Below the pieces are notes generated by a model. That model ran no database searches. It was not told the origin of the DNA and was given only the letters and a program-made list of their open reading frames with translations. A stretch of DNA of 14,831 nt from Bacillota bacterium (GTDB lineage: Bacteria > Bacillota > Bacilli > Alicyclobacillales > Alicyclobacillaceae): assembly GCA_021816665.1 (NCBI GenBank), contig JAKAXI010000011.1, positions 1 through 14,831 of the forward strand, written 5' to 3'. Below are positions 1 through 7,579 of this stretch, one piece after another (the stretch's first letter is position 1; every line of letters starts with the position of its first letter). A program made the translations under genes and the position numbers.

Positions 1-392
1 CCGATCTGCCGGATGCGCTTGGTCAACTGCCGCGTGTCGATGCCAGCAATGCCGATCACGTTGTGTTTTTTTAAGTACGACTCGAGACTCTCCATGCTCT
101 TGTAGTGGCTCGGCAACTCGCTGAACTCACGGACGACGAAGCCGTGTACGTAGGGGGCTCGTGACTCAGCGTCGTCTACATTGACACCGTAGTTTCCAAT
201 CAAAGGGTACGTCATCGTCACGATCTGCCCGCAGTAAGAGGGGTCAGTCAGGACTTCCTGATACCCCGTCATGCCCGTATTAAATACAACTTCTCCAACC
301 GACTCCCCTGAGGCGCCGAAGTTGACGCCAGTAAACACATCTCCTGATTCCAACACCAGGCGTGCAGTTTGTCTTTCTGAGCGGTTGCTCAA
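1..392 (-). CDS. carA: Carbamoyl-phosphate synthase small (glutaminase) subunit, N-terminal part, cut by window edge
   Basis: CarA hydrolyses glutamine and passes ammonia to CarB, which makes carbamoyl phosphate for pyrimidine (and arginine) synthesis. About 130 N-terminal residues are visible. They include the family segments [20 protein letters not shown], then PLIGNYGVN, and near the edge [15 protein letters not shown], all typical of the CarA N-terminal domain; the catalytic glutaminase domain lies outside the window. The chosen start is a TTG whose last bases overlap the pyrC stop (TTGA, 4 bp). It is preceded by a strong ribosome binding site, GGGAGGG, 8 nt upstream, and the reading frame begins [20 protein letters not shown]. 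The position directly after pyrC fits a pyrimidine-dedicated carbamoyl-phosphate synthase (often named pyrAA). carB is expected next, outside the window. Confidence 0.95.
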   Translation of the reverse strand, partial: MSNRSERQTARLVLESGDVFTGVNFGASGESVGEVVFNTGMTGYQEVLTDPSYCGQIVTMTYPLIGNYGVNVDDAESRAPYVHGFVVREFSELPSHYKSMESLESYLKKHNVIGIAGIDTRQLTKRIRQI

Positions 393-1690
393 GCGTTGTT
401 CCCTCCCACCGTGGGTTGACGTCGATACACGACCTTGCCGGCGCAGACAGTCAGTACGGGCCAGCCGACAAGGCGCCAACCTGCAAAAGGCGTATTGCGT
501 CCTTTCGAGGCGAATTGATCTGGAGTGACTGGCCGCTCCGTCTTCTCATCGATCACGGTTAAATCAGCTGGAGCGCCTGGGACGATAACGCCACCGTTCA
601 GGTGAAACAGTGACGTCGGGGCCGTAGAAGCGCGGTGAACCAGGTCAGAGAGCGTCATGCGGCCAGTCGCGACAAAGTGGGTATACAGTAAAGCGAATGC
701 TGTCTCGAGCCCAACCATGCCAAACGGTGCTGCCGCCACTCCCTGCGACTTCTCAGCCGCCGTGTGCGGAGCGTGATCGGTTGCCAGGACGTCGAGTGTT
801 CCATCGAGAAACCCTTCGATGCAGGCCAGACGGTCCGCCTCCGTGCGAAGCGGAGGGTTCACCTTAAACACGGCGTCGTCGCGGTCGATCACGTCTTCTG
901 TCAAGAGCAGGTGGTGTGGTGTTACCTCTGCGCTGATGCTCACACCACGACTCTTTGCCCAACGCACGAGCGACACGGCTGATTCGACGCTGACGTGACA
1001 GACGTGCAGGTGGGCGCCGGTCTGCTCCGCGAGGAGGATATCGCGAGCGATCATTGCAGACTCCGCTTCCGGAGGAATGTCCGTCAGGCCCAATCGCCGA
1101 GCAGCACCGCCGTGTAACACGCCAACACCGGAAATCGTTTCATCCTCGGCGTGAATAGCGATGGGCAGACCGACTGCCGCTGCCCGCTCGAACGCCTCGC
1201 GCATGCGGCCGCCGTGCTGCACGCCTTTCCCGTCATCAGACAGCGCTACCGCCCCGGCCGCCCGGAGTCCCGCGAAATCAGTCAGAACTTCCCCCGCTTG
1301 CCCCACCGTAATGCACGCGATCGGTCGGACGCGCGTTAAGCCCACTTCATCGCTCGCCTTGACCACCCATTTAATCAACTCTGCAGAGTCAAGTGGTGGG
1401 TTCGTGTTCGGCATACAAGCCACTTGTGTAAACCCACCTGCTGCAGCGGCGGCGGCCCCAGTCGCAATGGTCTCCTTCGCCTCGAACCCGGGCTCACGCA
1501 GGTGAACGTGCAGGTCAACGAGACCTGGAAGCAGTAACTCACCGTCCAGGGTGATCACTTGATCGGCTTCCGGCAAGTCGGTTCCGACGGCCAAAATCAG
1601 TCCTGTCTGGTCATCCATCAGCACGCTCGCTGAATACCTTTTGTTCAGAATCGGTTCGAGCAGTGTACCGCCGTCAATGCGAACTCTCAC
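389..1690 (-). CDS. pyrC: Dihydroorotase, type I (zinc metalloenzyme)
   Basis: Converts carbamoyl aspartate to dihydroorotate, the third step of pyrimidine synthesis, in the cytosol. The protein has 433 residues, normal for bacterial type I dihydroorotase. All metal-site residues are visible: HVHLREPG (H61, H63), the aspartate pair at 152-153, H180 in IHAED, H232 in HVCHVS, and the catalytic D305 in ATDHAPH. Substrate-loop residues follow in the [11 protein letters not shown] segment. The start is GTG, overlapping the pyrB stop by four bases (GTGA), with AAGGAGG 7 nt upstream, so translation is likely coupled to pyrB. The first residues read MRVRIDGG. The gene ends in a TTGA overlap with carA. 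No truncation or missing residue is seen. Confidence 0.97.
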   Translation of the reverse strand: MRVRIDGGTLLEPILNKRYSASVLMDDQTGLILAVGTDLPEADQVITLDGELLLPGLVDLHVHLREPGFEAKETIATGAAAAAAGGFTQVACMPNTNPPLDSAELIKWVVKASDEVGLTRVRPIACITVGQAGEVLTDFAGLRAAGAVALSDDGKGVQHGGRMREAFERAAAVGLPIAIHAEDETISGVGVLHGGAARRLGLTDIPPEAESAMIARDILLAEQTGAHLHVCHVSVESAVSLVRWAKSRGVSISAEVTPHHLLLTEDVIDRDDAVFKVNPPLRTEADRLACIEGFLDGTLDVLATDHAPHTAAEKSQGVAAAPFGMVGLETAFALLYTHFVATGRMTLSDLVHRASTAPTSLFHLNGGVIVPGAPADLTVIDEKTERPVTPDQFASKGRNTPFAGWRLVGWPVLTVCAGKVVYRRQPTVGGNNA

Positions 1691-2619
1691 TTAAGCGCCT
1701 CCTTCAACAGGTGGTCCAACAACGCCATTCTCACAAACATCCCGTTTTCAACCTGGCGGAAGTAAGCGGCCCGTTCATCGGTGTCTACTGCAGGGTCAAT
1801 CTCACCGACGCGGGGCAGCGGGTGCAAGATGCGTGCACCATGTTTCATCAAAGCCAGTTGTTTCAGGCCAATACCTCGCAAACTGTCTTGGACTTCCGCC
1901 TCTGACATCGCAGTCGCAGGGTCAAATCGCTCGCGTTGGATGCGGGTCTGATATAGGGCATCGGTTTGGGCCAAGGCGACGCTCCAGTCGCTCTCCTCGT
2001 GCAGCTTCAACCCAGCCGAGCGCAGTTCGTCAGCAAGGAAAGCTGGGAGTTCGAGTCCGGGCGTATTCGCCAAAGTCACCTCGACGCCGTTAAACAGCGT
2101 CAGTACACGCAACAGCGAATGTACGGTGCGCCCATAGCGCAAGTCTCCAGAAAAGCAGATGTGCAGGTTGTCGACTGTGCCAAACTCTCTCCACAAGGTG
2201 TAGACGTCGAGCAGCGCCTGTGTCGGGTGTTCACCGCTGCCAGCTCCCGCACTGACAATGGGTACGGGGCTATACGCCACTGCCTCTTCGAGTTCTTGTT
2301 CGTCGAAATGGCGGATCACAATGACGTCCGCATATCGACCGACGACGCGAAACACATCTGGCAGTGATTCCCCCTTTTTCGCCGAGGAGTTCTCACGAGC
2401 GTTTTCAGCGCTGATGACGCTCGCCCCGAGGCGTGCAGCGGCAGCTTCAAAAGAAAGGCGCGTGCGGGTGCTCGGCTCGTAGAAAAGGGTAGCGACGACC
2501 CCTCCCAACAGCCGGTCTCGCAAACTCCGGCGCGGCGATTGTCGCATCCACTCTGCCATCTCGATCAGTTGTTCAACATCGGAGCGTTTGATATCCCTCG
2601 TGGTAACGAAGTGATGCAT
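1687..2619 (-). CDS. pyrB: Aspartate carbamoyltransferase catalytic subunit
   Basis: Condenses carbamoyl phosphate with aspartate, the committed step of pyrimidine synthesis; the trimer is normally cytosolic and in Bacillales works without a PyrI regulatory subunit. 310 residues, the usual length. The carbamoyl-phosphate loop FYEPSTRTR (residues 47-55) and the motifs HPTQ (132-135) and HPLPR (267-271) are intact. I chose the ATG that gives MHHFVTTRDI because GGAGA lies 8 nt upstream; a longer reading frame exists but would run back into the pyrR coding end. It lies 28 nt after pyrR with no room for a second attenuator, so it must share the regulation set in the leader upstream of pyrR. No pyrI is seen nearby. 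Confidence 0.96.
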   Translation of the reverse strand: MHHFVTTRDIKRSDVEQLIEMAEWMRQSPRRSLRDRLLGGVVATLFYEPSTRTRLSFEAAAARLGASVISAENARENSSAKKGESLPDVFRVVGRYADVIVIRHFDEQELEEAVAYSPVPIVSAGAGSGEHPTQALLDVYTLWREFGTVDNLHICFSGDLRYGRTVHSLLRVLTLFNGVEVTLANTPGLELPAFLADELRSAGLKLHEESDWSVALAQTDALYQTRIQRERFDPATAMSEAEVQDSLRGIGLKQLALMKHGARILHPLPRVGEIDPAVDTDERAAYFRQVENGMFVRMALLDHLLKEALK

Positions 2620-2647
2620 CTGCAACGTCTCCAATCTGGCGTCCAGC

Positions 2648-3178
2648 TCAGTAACGGTTGGGTTTGACAATCCACACACCGTCCTCTCCGTCTACTTCCG
2701 CGAAGCGTACCGCAACGGTCTCTTCCCTCGACGTTGGCACGTTCTTGCCGATGAAGTCAGGACGAATGGGAAGTTCCCGGTGACCGCGGTCGGCCAGAGC
2801 TGCGAGTTGCACTAGTCGTGGGCGTCCTGTCACCATGACAGCGTCGAGCGCAGCGCGCACAGTCCGCCCTGTGTAGAGCACGTCATCGACCAATACGACT
2901 GTGCGCCCTTCAACATCTAGTCCTTCCACGGGCAACCGCTTAGGTTCCGAGCCTTTGATGTCATCCCGGTAAGGCCTGACGTCCAGGTGCCAAACTTCGG
3001 GCGCCTTACCTTCGATCTGAGCCATCTTTTGCGCGATTCTGTCGCCAAGCACGGCACCGCGGGTCTTGATCCCGATGAGCACCATGCCGTCAAGTCCCTT
3101 GTTTCGCTCGAGCACCTCGTGCGCCATGCGCGTGATCGACCGCTGCATCGCTGCAGCGTCGAGAATCGGTGTCTCCAA
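2648..3178 (-). CDS. pyrR: Bifunctional pyr operon RNA-binding attenuator / uracil phosphoribosyltransferase
   Basis: PyrR binds UMP or UTP and then the pyr leader RNA, favouring the terminator; it also has uracil phosphoribosyltransferase activity. 176 residues, typical length. The PRPP-binding signature VVLVDDVLYTGRT is at residues 94-106, and GIKTRGAVLG (36-45) plus the LDVRPYRDD segment (65-73) match the family. The start is TTG (METPILDAAA) with GGGAGGAG about 8 nt upstream; no better ATG exists in frame before the conserved region. First gene of the operon, directly after a leader that carries its own recognition element, which strongly supports the assignment and implies autoregulation by uridine nucleotides. 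Confidence 0.97.
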   Translation of the reverse strand: METPILDAAAMQRSITRMAHEVLERNKGLDGMVLIGIKTRGAVLGDRIAQKMAQIEGKAPEVWHLDVRPYRDDIKGSEPKRLPVEGLDVEGRTVVLVDDVLYTGRTVRAALDAVMVTGRPRLVQLAALADRGHRELPIRPDFIGKNVPTSREETVAVRFAEVDGEDGVWIVKPNRY

Positions 3179-3220
3179 AGGCGGTACTCTCCTCCCTCGC
3201 TTCTGCAGTCGGCACCACCG

Positions 3221-3260
3221 AACAAAAAGCGGCTGCCGTCCCTGAGGCGGCAGCCGCTTT
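3221..3260 (-). terminator. pyr operon attenuator terminator
   Basis: Intrinsic terminator inside the leader of pyrR. On the minus strand a perfect 13-bp stem (arm AAAGCGGCTGCCG at 3260-3248 pairing with 3238-3226) closes a 9-nt loop and runs into a U-rich tail (UUUUUGUU). It lies between the PyrR-binding element and the pyrR ribosome binding site, the standard order of a PyrR attenuator. It should form when PyrR with UMP holds the upstream element. I did not resolve the competing antiterminator fold. Confidence 0.93.
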
Positions 3261-3307
3261 CGCCAAGCCGGAGAATCCCCGAACCTGACGTTTTTCCGAC
3301 GACCTTT

Positions 3308-3325
3308 CCAACCTCACAGGATTGG
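3308..3325 (-). promoter_or_regulatory. PyrR-binding RNA element (anti-antiterminator)
   Basis: On the minus strand the segment reads AATCCTGTGAGGTT, flanked by CC and GG that close the hairpin. It matches the PyrR recognition consensus (UCCNGNGAGG in a purine/pyrimidine-closed hairpin). It sits about 50 nt upstream of the terminator stem and 130 nt upstream of the pyrR start. Only one copy is present in the window. Confidence 0.92.
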
Positions 3326-3350
3326 TTTAAAGGACAGCTTTGTTTTTCAT

Positions 3351-3379
3351 ACCGTATCAATTTCACAGCCCTGAGTCAA
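3351..3379 (-). promoter_or_regulatory. Candidate sigma-A promoter of the pyr operon
   Basis: TTGACT (3379-3374) is separated by exactly 17 nt from TACGGT (3356-3351), just after the rluD stop and before the PyrR-binding element. The -35 matches 5 of 6 consensus bases and the -10 only 3 of 6. Position rather than the -10 supports it, because initiation here places the whole attenuator in the transcript. Confidence 0.5.
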
Positions 3380-3388
3380 GAGCCAAAG

Positions 3389-4324
3389 TCACTCAACCAC
3401 CTTGTTGCGCAGAAGCTCGAGCAGACGTTCCATATCCAGCGGCAGTGGGGCTTCAAATACAAGCCTTTCCCCTGATACAGGGTGGGTAAATCCCAGCTTA
3501 CTCGCGTGCAACGCCTGACCCGAGATGTCAAGTGTGTGCCGTGGACCATAGACTGGATCACCTGCCAGAGGATGTCCGATGTACGCCAGGTGAACGCGAA
3601 TTTGATGCGTGCGTCCGGTCTCCAGCCTGAGTGACAAGTAACTGTAGTGCTCAAACCACTCCACAACGCGAAAGTGCGTTACCGCGTGCTTTCCGCGTTC
3701 AGCGACGGCCATGCGCTGACGTTGGTTCGGGTCGCGACCAATTGGGGCGTCGACCAAACCAACTTGGTGGGGGACCCTTCCGTGCGCGATGGCCAGGTAC
3801 ATGCGTTCCATCTCGTGTACGCGCAGTTGCTCTGTCAAGCTATGGTAAGCGCGATCAGACTTCGCCACAACAAGCAACCCAGATGTATCTTTGTCAATCC
3901 GGTGGACGATGCCTGGCCGCGTGCTACCTCCCAAGGAAGACAGGTGCGTGCCGCGGCCGAGCAGGCCGTTTACCAGCGTTCCTTGCCAATGACCCGCGCC
4001 CGGATGTACGACGAGCCCGCGCGGCTTATTCACCACCAACACATCGGCGTCCTCGTAAGCGATGTCGAGATCCATCTGTTCCGGGGTGACTTCCTGTGAT
4101 TCGGGCTCCGTCACTGCCACGTCATACATTGCGCCCTCGACAACAGGTTCACTGCTCTTCACGTGACGCCCAGCACGCATCACCATTCCGGCGTCGACCC
4201 ATGACTGAACTTGGCTTCTTGAAACTGCGTAATCGAGTTCAGTCAATTGGTCGGTTAACCATCGATCGAGTCGCGCCCCTGCGTCAGCCGACTCCACAAT
4301 CACGCGCTCCTGAATAGTACTCAC
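3389..4324 (-). CDS. rluD: RluD-family 23S rRNA pseudouridine synthase (YlyB-like)
   Basis: Isomerises uridines to pseudouridine in rRNA; the B. subtilis counterpart at this locus is ylyB. 311 residues. An S4 RNA-binding domain is at the N-terminus (RLDRWLTDQL at 18-27, through about residue 65). The catalytic domain follows, with the signature HRIDKDTSGLLVVAK (141-155) and catalytic aspartate D144, then RLETGRTHQIRVH, characteristic of the RluA/RluC/RluD group. I chose the GTG that overlaps the lspA stop as GTGA, with GGGAGAGG 7 nt upstream; a longer reading frame would run about 80 bases further into lspA. Exact target uridines cannot be told from sequence. It lies immediately before the pyr promoter, as in B. 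subtilis. Confidence 0.93.
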   Translation of the reverse strand: MSTIQERVIVESADAGARLDRWLTDQLTELDYAVSRSQVQSWVDAGMVMRAGRHVKSSEPVVEGAMYDVAVTEPESQEVTPEQMDLDIAYEDADVLVVNKPRGLVVHPGAGHWQGTLVNGLLGRGTHLSSLGGSTRPGIVHRIDKDTSGLLVVAKSDRAYHSLTEQLRVHEMERMYLAIAHGRVPHQVGLVDAPIGRDPNQRQRMAVAERGKHAVTHFRVVEWFEHYSYLSLRLETGRTHQIRVHLAYIGHPLAGDPVYGPRHTLDISGQALHASKLGFTHPVSGERLVFEAPLPLDMERLLELLRNKVVE

Positions 4325-4812
4325 TGATCCGCCTCTCCCGTCGCGTCCCGCGTTTGCGTCGGCGCATTCTTTCGACCCTTGCGGTCGGAAGTGAATGCCC
4401 AAATGAGAAGCAGAGCTACACCGACATCAATACAAACATCAGAAAAGTTGAACACAGGGAAGTTAATCGGCTTGAAGTACACGTAGTCAATGACAGTTCC
4501 CCACACGACCCGGTCCGTGAGGTTGCCAATTGCCCCTCCCAGAACCAGTGCCAACCCCATCTGAACCAGCGGTCCGGGCCGCCACTTCTGACGCACGTAT
4601 ATGACCGCGCCGATGACAACCAGAGCGACCAATATAAACAGCCACCGTGCATTAGGTAAGATGCCAAAAGCAGCGCCTGGGTTGCGAATGTAATCAAAAT
4701 AAAACGCAGGTGGTAATACCGGGATCATCTGGTCCTGAACCATGTGCGTTCGCACCAGCCACTTAAGTCCTTGATCGATCACCCAAACGATCACCGCGAC
4801 TACATAAACCAC
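4321..4812 (-). CDS. lspA: Lipoprotein signal peptidase (signal peptidase II)
   Basis: Integral membrane aspartic protease that cleaves signal peptides of diacylglyceryl-modified prolipoproteins. 163 residues with four hydrophobic helices (about 2-20, 57-73, 82-98, 122-142). Family motifs are present: DQ at 13-14, NPGAAFGIL (44-52), GNLTDR (96-101), VIDY with D109, and FNFSD with D125; the conserved aspartates are intact. The start is GTG (MVYVVAVIVW), which aligns with the usual N-terminus; AAGGATGGTG, a little irregular, lies 6 nt upstream. The tail after helix 4 is polar and rich in charged residues, slightly longer than usual. Likely translationally coupled to rluD by the four-base overlap. 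Confidence 0.95.
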   Translation of the reverse strand: MVYVVAVIVWVIDQGLKWLVRTHMVQDQMIPVLPPAFYFDYIRNPGAAFGILPNARWLFILVALVVIGAVIYVRQKWRPGPLVQMGLALVLGGAIGNLTDRVVWGTVIDYVYFKPINFPVFNFSDVCIDVGVALLLIWAFTSDRKGRKNAPTQTRDATGEADQ

Positions 4813-4874
4813 TCACTCCACCATCCTTCTAGGTGAAGTGTGGCAAAATCTTGGCTTAGCGTCAAATAGAAGTG

Positions 4875-5474
4875 TTACGGCAGTTGCTGACGATACTGTT
4901 CATTTGAGACAAAGTCCATGTCGTCCACAACACCTTCGTTGTCGTCGAGCGGAATCTGGTTGTAATCGTGGGCGTACTCTGGCCGCTCGTTATACCGCTC
5001 CACAGCCTGCCAGCTGTCTTCTCCGTCAAAGGCCACGTAGTCCTTGTCATCCATGTCCGTTCGTCCATAGCCCGGCCATAAAATTTCCTCTTCGACAGGT
5101 CTCGTGCGATCGGGATGGACGGTTTCATCTTCTCGCTTGCAGTCAATGCACAAAGTTGCCAGCGGATTGGCTGTCATTCGCTCCTCACCGATCGCTTTCC
5201 CACAAGCTTCGCACGTCCCGTACGTACCGTCATCGATCGCCTGTTGCGCGCGTTCGATCGCTTGCAACCGCAATTTTTGTCCATCACGCAACGCCAAGTC
5301 TTTTCCGCGTTCAAACAACTCGGACGCAATGTCAGCAGGATGGTTGTCGTACATCGACAACTCTCCTAGCTCGTCCCGCATAGCATCATCCAAACCATAC
5401 TGGCCCGTAGCAAGCAAGCGTTCTTCTGTCTCCGCGTGCATCTGCTGCAGACGTGTCCGCGCTTCCTCCCACAT
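4875..5474 (-). CDS. TraR/DksA-type C4 zinc-finger protein, YteA-like
   Basis: 199 residues. The N-terminal half is a charged helical region of the DksA/TraR type (about 1-85), with the sequence YDNHPADIASELFERGKDLALR characteristic of the YteA-like sporulation family (quoted here as YDNHPADIASE, residues 42-52). A complete zinc finger follows: C88-x2-C91 and C109-x2-C112. The C-terminus is acidic and tyrosine-rich (about 145-199). I chose the ATG at MWEEARTRLQ because GGAGGGGGG sits 8 nt upstream; a TTG 78 bases further upstream has no ribosome binding site. B. subtilis has a member of this family (ylyA) next to lspA. The molecular role is poorly defined; RNA polymerase binding is suggested by family only. 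No promoter was recognised. Confidence 0.85.
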   Translation of the reverse strand: MWEEARTRLQQMHAETEERLLATGQYGLDDAMRDELGELSMYDNHPADIASELFERGKDLALRDGQKLRLQAIERAQQAIDDGTYGTCEACGKAIGEERMTANPLATLCIDCKREDETVHPDRTRPVEEEILWPGYGRTDMDDKDYVAFDGEDSWQAVERYNERPEYAHDYNQIPLDDNEGVVDDMDFVSNEQYRQQLP

Positions 5475-5602
5475 TTCTGGAACCCCCCTCCAGTTATCAG
5501 CATCTTTAGTTTCCGACGCCGCAAAGGGAACATACTGCCCGCCGTGTTCCAATTTTGTTCAAAAGACTGTCACCGTCCGGTCACGTCCGCGTCAGGGACA
5601 CA

Positions 5603-5821
5603 GTGTATGATGGGAGTACGTACGAGGAAATGGAGCGAATCGGTTTGCATCGATACCGCCTGCGCACCTTGTCCTTGGTTCTCATTTGGGTAGGTGCCAT
5701 CGAAGTTGGCGCAAGCTTGCTAGCAAAGGTCTGGTTCCAGTACACGCTTCAGATCAGCCCGTTGTTTCTTTCCGCACTGCTCGCAGGGGTATGTCTGTAC
5801 GTCGTGGCTCGAGTCATGTAG
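5603..5821 (+). CDS. Small predicted two-helix membrane protein, unknown function
   Basis: The only gene on the plus strand that looks real. It would encode 72 residues from a GTG (AGGG 5 nt upstream) or 63 residues from the ATG at 5630 (GAGG very close upstream); the start is uncertain. The N-terminal part is polar and basic (MERIGLHRYRLR), followed by two hydrophobic segments: LSLVLIWVGAIEVGASLLA and PLFLSALLAGVCLYVVARV, the latter ending two residues before the stop. The basic residues before helix 1 suggest a cytoplasmic N-terminus. It is divergent from the yteA-like gene and convergent with divIVA, with a shared terminator hairpin after the stop. A TATGAT hexamer overlaps the start but lacks a -35 partner. 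I do not recognise the family. Confidence 0.5.
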   Translation: MYDGSTYEEMERIGLHRYRLRTLSLVLIWVGAIEVGASLLAKVWFQYTLQISPLFLSALLAGVCLYVVARVM

Positions 5822-5857
5822 AAAAGCCAAAGAGCCCGGTGCGATACCGGGCTTTGG
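5821..5857 (-). terminator. divIVA transcription terminator
   Basis: On the minus strand a 12-bp stem (CCAAAGCCCGGT pairing with ACCGGGC then CTTTGG, two bases bulged) with a short loop is followed by CTTTTCT, starting about 25 nt after the divIVA stop. The plus-strand side has no T run after the hairpin, so termination of the small convergent gene would be weaker. Confidence 0.8.
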
Positions 5858-5881
5858 CAAGCAGTTGAGTAGGTCCGATGA

Positions 5882-6394
5882 TTAAGCGGTAGGATGGCTG
5901 AAAATCGCTGGCTCTTTCGTGTTTGTGGCCACGTCCTCGTCAAACCGTTCCCATTCCCCGGATTCAAGCATTTCAAGTTGCGCCTGAATGAGTGAACGGA
6001 AGCGGGCACGGAAAATGGCTGCGTGTCTTTGCACCTCTTCGACCTCAAGCGCAATCTTCCTCGACTTATTCAGAGCTTCACTGACAATCCGGTCTGCATT
6101 TTTCTCTGCTTCCTTGAGGATGAGCTGTGCTTCTTTGCGCGCGTTTGACTTGACTTCTTCGGATGTCTCCTGAGCCACGATGATGGCCTTCGACAGGCTC
6201 TCCTCAATATTCGTAAAGTGCTGTAGTCGCTCGTTCATCTGTTCCATGCGTTCTTCGAGTTCCTTGTTCTGGCGGATCAGAGCCTCATAGTCCTGAATCA
6301 CGCGTTCCAGAAAATCGTCCACTTCATCTTCATCGTACCCGCGAAACGCTCGGCCAAATTCCTTGTTATGGATGTCTAACGGGGATAACGGCAT
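5882..6394 (-). CDS. divIVA: Cell-pole / septum-site scaffold protein DivIVA
   Basis: DivIVA binds negatively curved membrane at septa and poles, positions division regulators and anchors the chromosome origin in sporulation. 170 residues. The N-terminal lipid-binding domain is clear: MPLSPLDIHNKEFGRAFRGY, with the exposed Phe/Arg pair region, then DEDEVDDFL. A long coiled coil spans about residues 25-135, broken near the middle as in other family members, with a polar tail (ATNTKEPAIF). The ATG is chosen over an upstream in-frame start because AGGAGGTG lies 6 nt before it. It ends at its own terminator. In B. subtilis ileS is the next gene; here it is not. Confidence 0.96.
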   Translation of the reverse strand: MPLSPLDIHNKEFGRAFRGYDEDEVDDFLERVIQDYEALIRQNKELEERMEQMNERLQHFTNIEESLSKAIIVAQETSEEVKSNARKEAQLILKEAEKNADRIVSEALNKSRKIALEVEEVQRHAAIFRARFRSLIQAQLEMLESGEWERFDEDVATNTKEPAIFSHPTA

Positions 6395-6411
6395 CACGCA
6401 CACCTCCTGAA

Positions 6412-6469
6412 ATCGACACACAACACCACAATCATGCGAAACTCGACAATTCTTCCTGTCAATTCGACG
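6412..6469 (-). promoter_or_regulatory. Candidate divIVA promoter region with three TGTCGA-like motifs
   Basis: The 128-nt gap between ylmH and divIVA holds a perfect TTGACA (6462-6457). The best -10 options are poor: TCGCAT at 17 nt or CATGAT at 20 nt. Around it, on the minus strand, are CGTCGAA (6469-6463), TGTCGAG (6448-6442) and TGTCGAT (6418-6412), each one base from the Spo0A box TGTCGAA. Such short matches can arise by chance, so this is a weak call. Confidence 0.3.
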
Positions 6470-6522
6470 AAATAGAAGAAACTCCTGCTGATTTGTCAGC
6501 AGCATGCCCACCTGTTGTCGCT

Positions 6523-7278
6523 CTACCTTCGTGATGGGAGAATCCCCACGACAAGACGGATTCGTCCTTTCTTACTTAAGCCTACAGATTCGAACACCCG
6601 AACACGACCGAAACCGCGGACAGACAAGACATCCCCAACCTCCACGGGCTCGTCCGCGCGCTCTGTCGCCACATGGTCGACAGACACCCGCCCCGCCTGA
6701 ATCGCTTCTTGAGCAGTGCCCCTTGACCAATGACACGCGGCTGCAACCACCGCATCAAGGCGCATCGAAGCAACAGACAGGGTCGCCGTGGTATACACCA
6801 CTTTCGGCCACACCACTTCTTGGTCAACTATTTCGACGTGGACGGAGACCCGCCCCGCCTGGTGCAACTCCCGGCAGACGTGTCCGGCGATCGTCGGGTC
6901 AACGGCACAAAGTGCACGCTCACCATCGACTGCCAGGTCGCCCACCTTGCGTCGTTCAACTCCGGTACCAAGCAGGGCCCCAAGGAGCGCACCGTGCGTT
7001 AGTGGTTGTACCGCGTCAATCGACAGTGTTGTTATTTGAAAATCAGCGGCCTCAGGATACCACTCCCCAGGCATCAGCAAGAGGCGTTGGCGCTCCGCCT
7101 CTTGATAACCGCCATAACCCTGTACGACCATCCCCGCCGCTCGTGCCCTGCTAGTCGCCAATCTCTGTTCCCTCGGCGACAGGAAGTCCGTGAGTTGCCA
7201 TTGACCACGAACATTCACGCGTGTGATGTAATCCTCGATACGGCGGATGAACGGACGTTCTGAGGGACGAACTTCCAT
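6523..7278 (-). CDS. ylmH: YlmH-type S4-domain RNA-binding protein
   Basis: 251 residues, usual length. The N-terminal two thirds is the YlmH domain (for example the segment FLSPREQRLA at about 32-41 and GYGGYQEAERQR). The S4 domain is at the C-terminus, about residues 170-235, with MRLDAVVAAACHWSR, then AIQAGRVSVDHV and VGDVLSVRGFGRV. In B. subtilis this protein has been linked to ribosome-associated quality control, binding stalled 50S subunits; that role is family knowledge, not seen here. The start codon shares one base with the yggT stop (TGATG), and no ribosome binding site is evident, so it probably relies on translational coupling. It also carries the name of a cell-division-cluster protein because of its position. 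Confidence 0.9.
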   Translation of the reverse strand: MEVRPSERPFIRRIEDYITRVNVRGQWQLTDFLSPREQRLATSRARAAGMVVQGYGGYQEAERQRLLLMPGEWYPEAADFQITTLSIDAVQPLTHGALLGALLGTGVERRKVGDLAVDGERALCAVDPTIAGHVCRELHQAGRVSVHVEIVDQEVVWPKVVYTTATLSVASMRLDAVVAAACHWSRGTAQEAIQAGRVSVDHVATERADEPVEVGDVLSVRGFGRVRVFESVGLSKKGRIRLVVGILPSRR

Positions 7279-7556
7279 CAGCGGACAATCGCCGACAGCA
7301 CCGAGAGTATGCCGGCTTGAAGAAAAAAGTAGACAATCACGGCAACAATGAAGGAGATGTCAATTCCGACACCGCCGATACGAAGTGGTGGGATGTAGCG
7401 ACGAAATAAGCCGAGGTAAGGCTCCGTCACTTTGTACAAAAACACACCAAGCCTTGTCTGGGCTAGGTCGGGCACCCAGGAGAGCACTGCCGTTGCAATC
7501 AGGACATACCCATAGACCGTGAGTACTACTTGAATAAGATTCAGGACAATTCCCAT
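7278..7556 (-). CDS. ylmG: YggT-family membrane protein (YlmG)
   Basis: 92 residues, two hydrophobic helices (about 3-24 and 66-88) typical of the YggT family. Family residues between them include ATAVLSWVPDL and the conserved TEPYLGLFRRYIPP (45-58), followed by GIDISFIVAVIVYFFLQ. The family is needed for correct membrane and nucleoid organisation in several bacteria, but its biochemistry is unclear. I chose the ATG giving MGIVLNLIQV, because the longer reading frame upstream is inside yggS and does not resemble protein. It follows yggS by 23 nt; in B. subtilis sepF lies between them. Confidence 0.9.
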   Translation of the reverse strand: MGIVLNLIQVVLTVYGYVLIATAVLSWVPDLAQTRLGVFLYKVTEPYLGLFRRYIPPLRIGGVGIDISFIVAVIVYFFLQAGILSVLSAIVR

Positions 7557-7579
7557 GCTCCGGGCTTCACCCAGCCCTT

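Noticed and set aside
2620..2647. Second PyrR attenuator between pyrR and pyrB
   Set aside because: The gap is only 28 nt and contains just the pyrB ribosome binding site.
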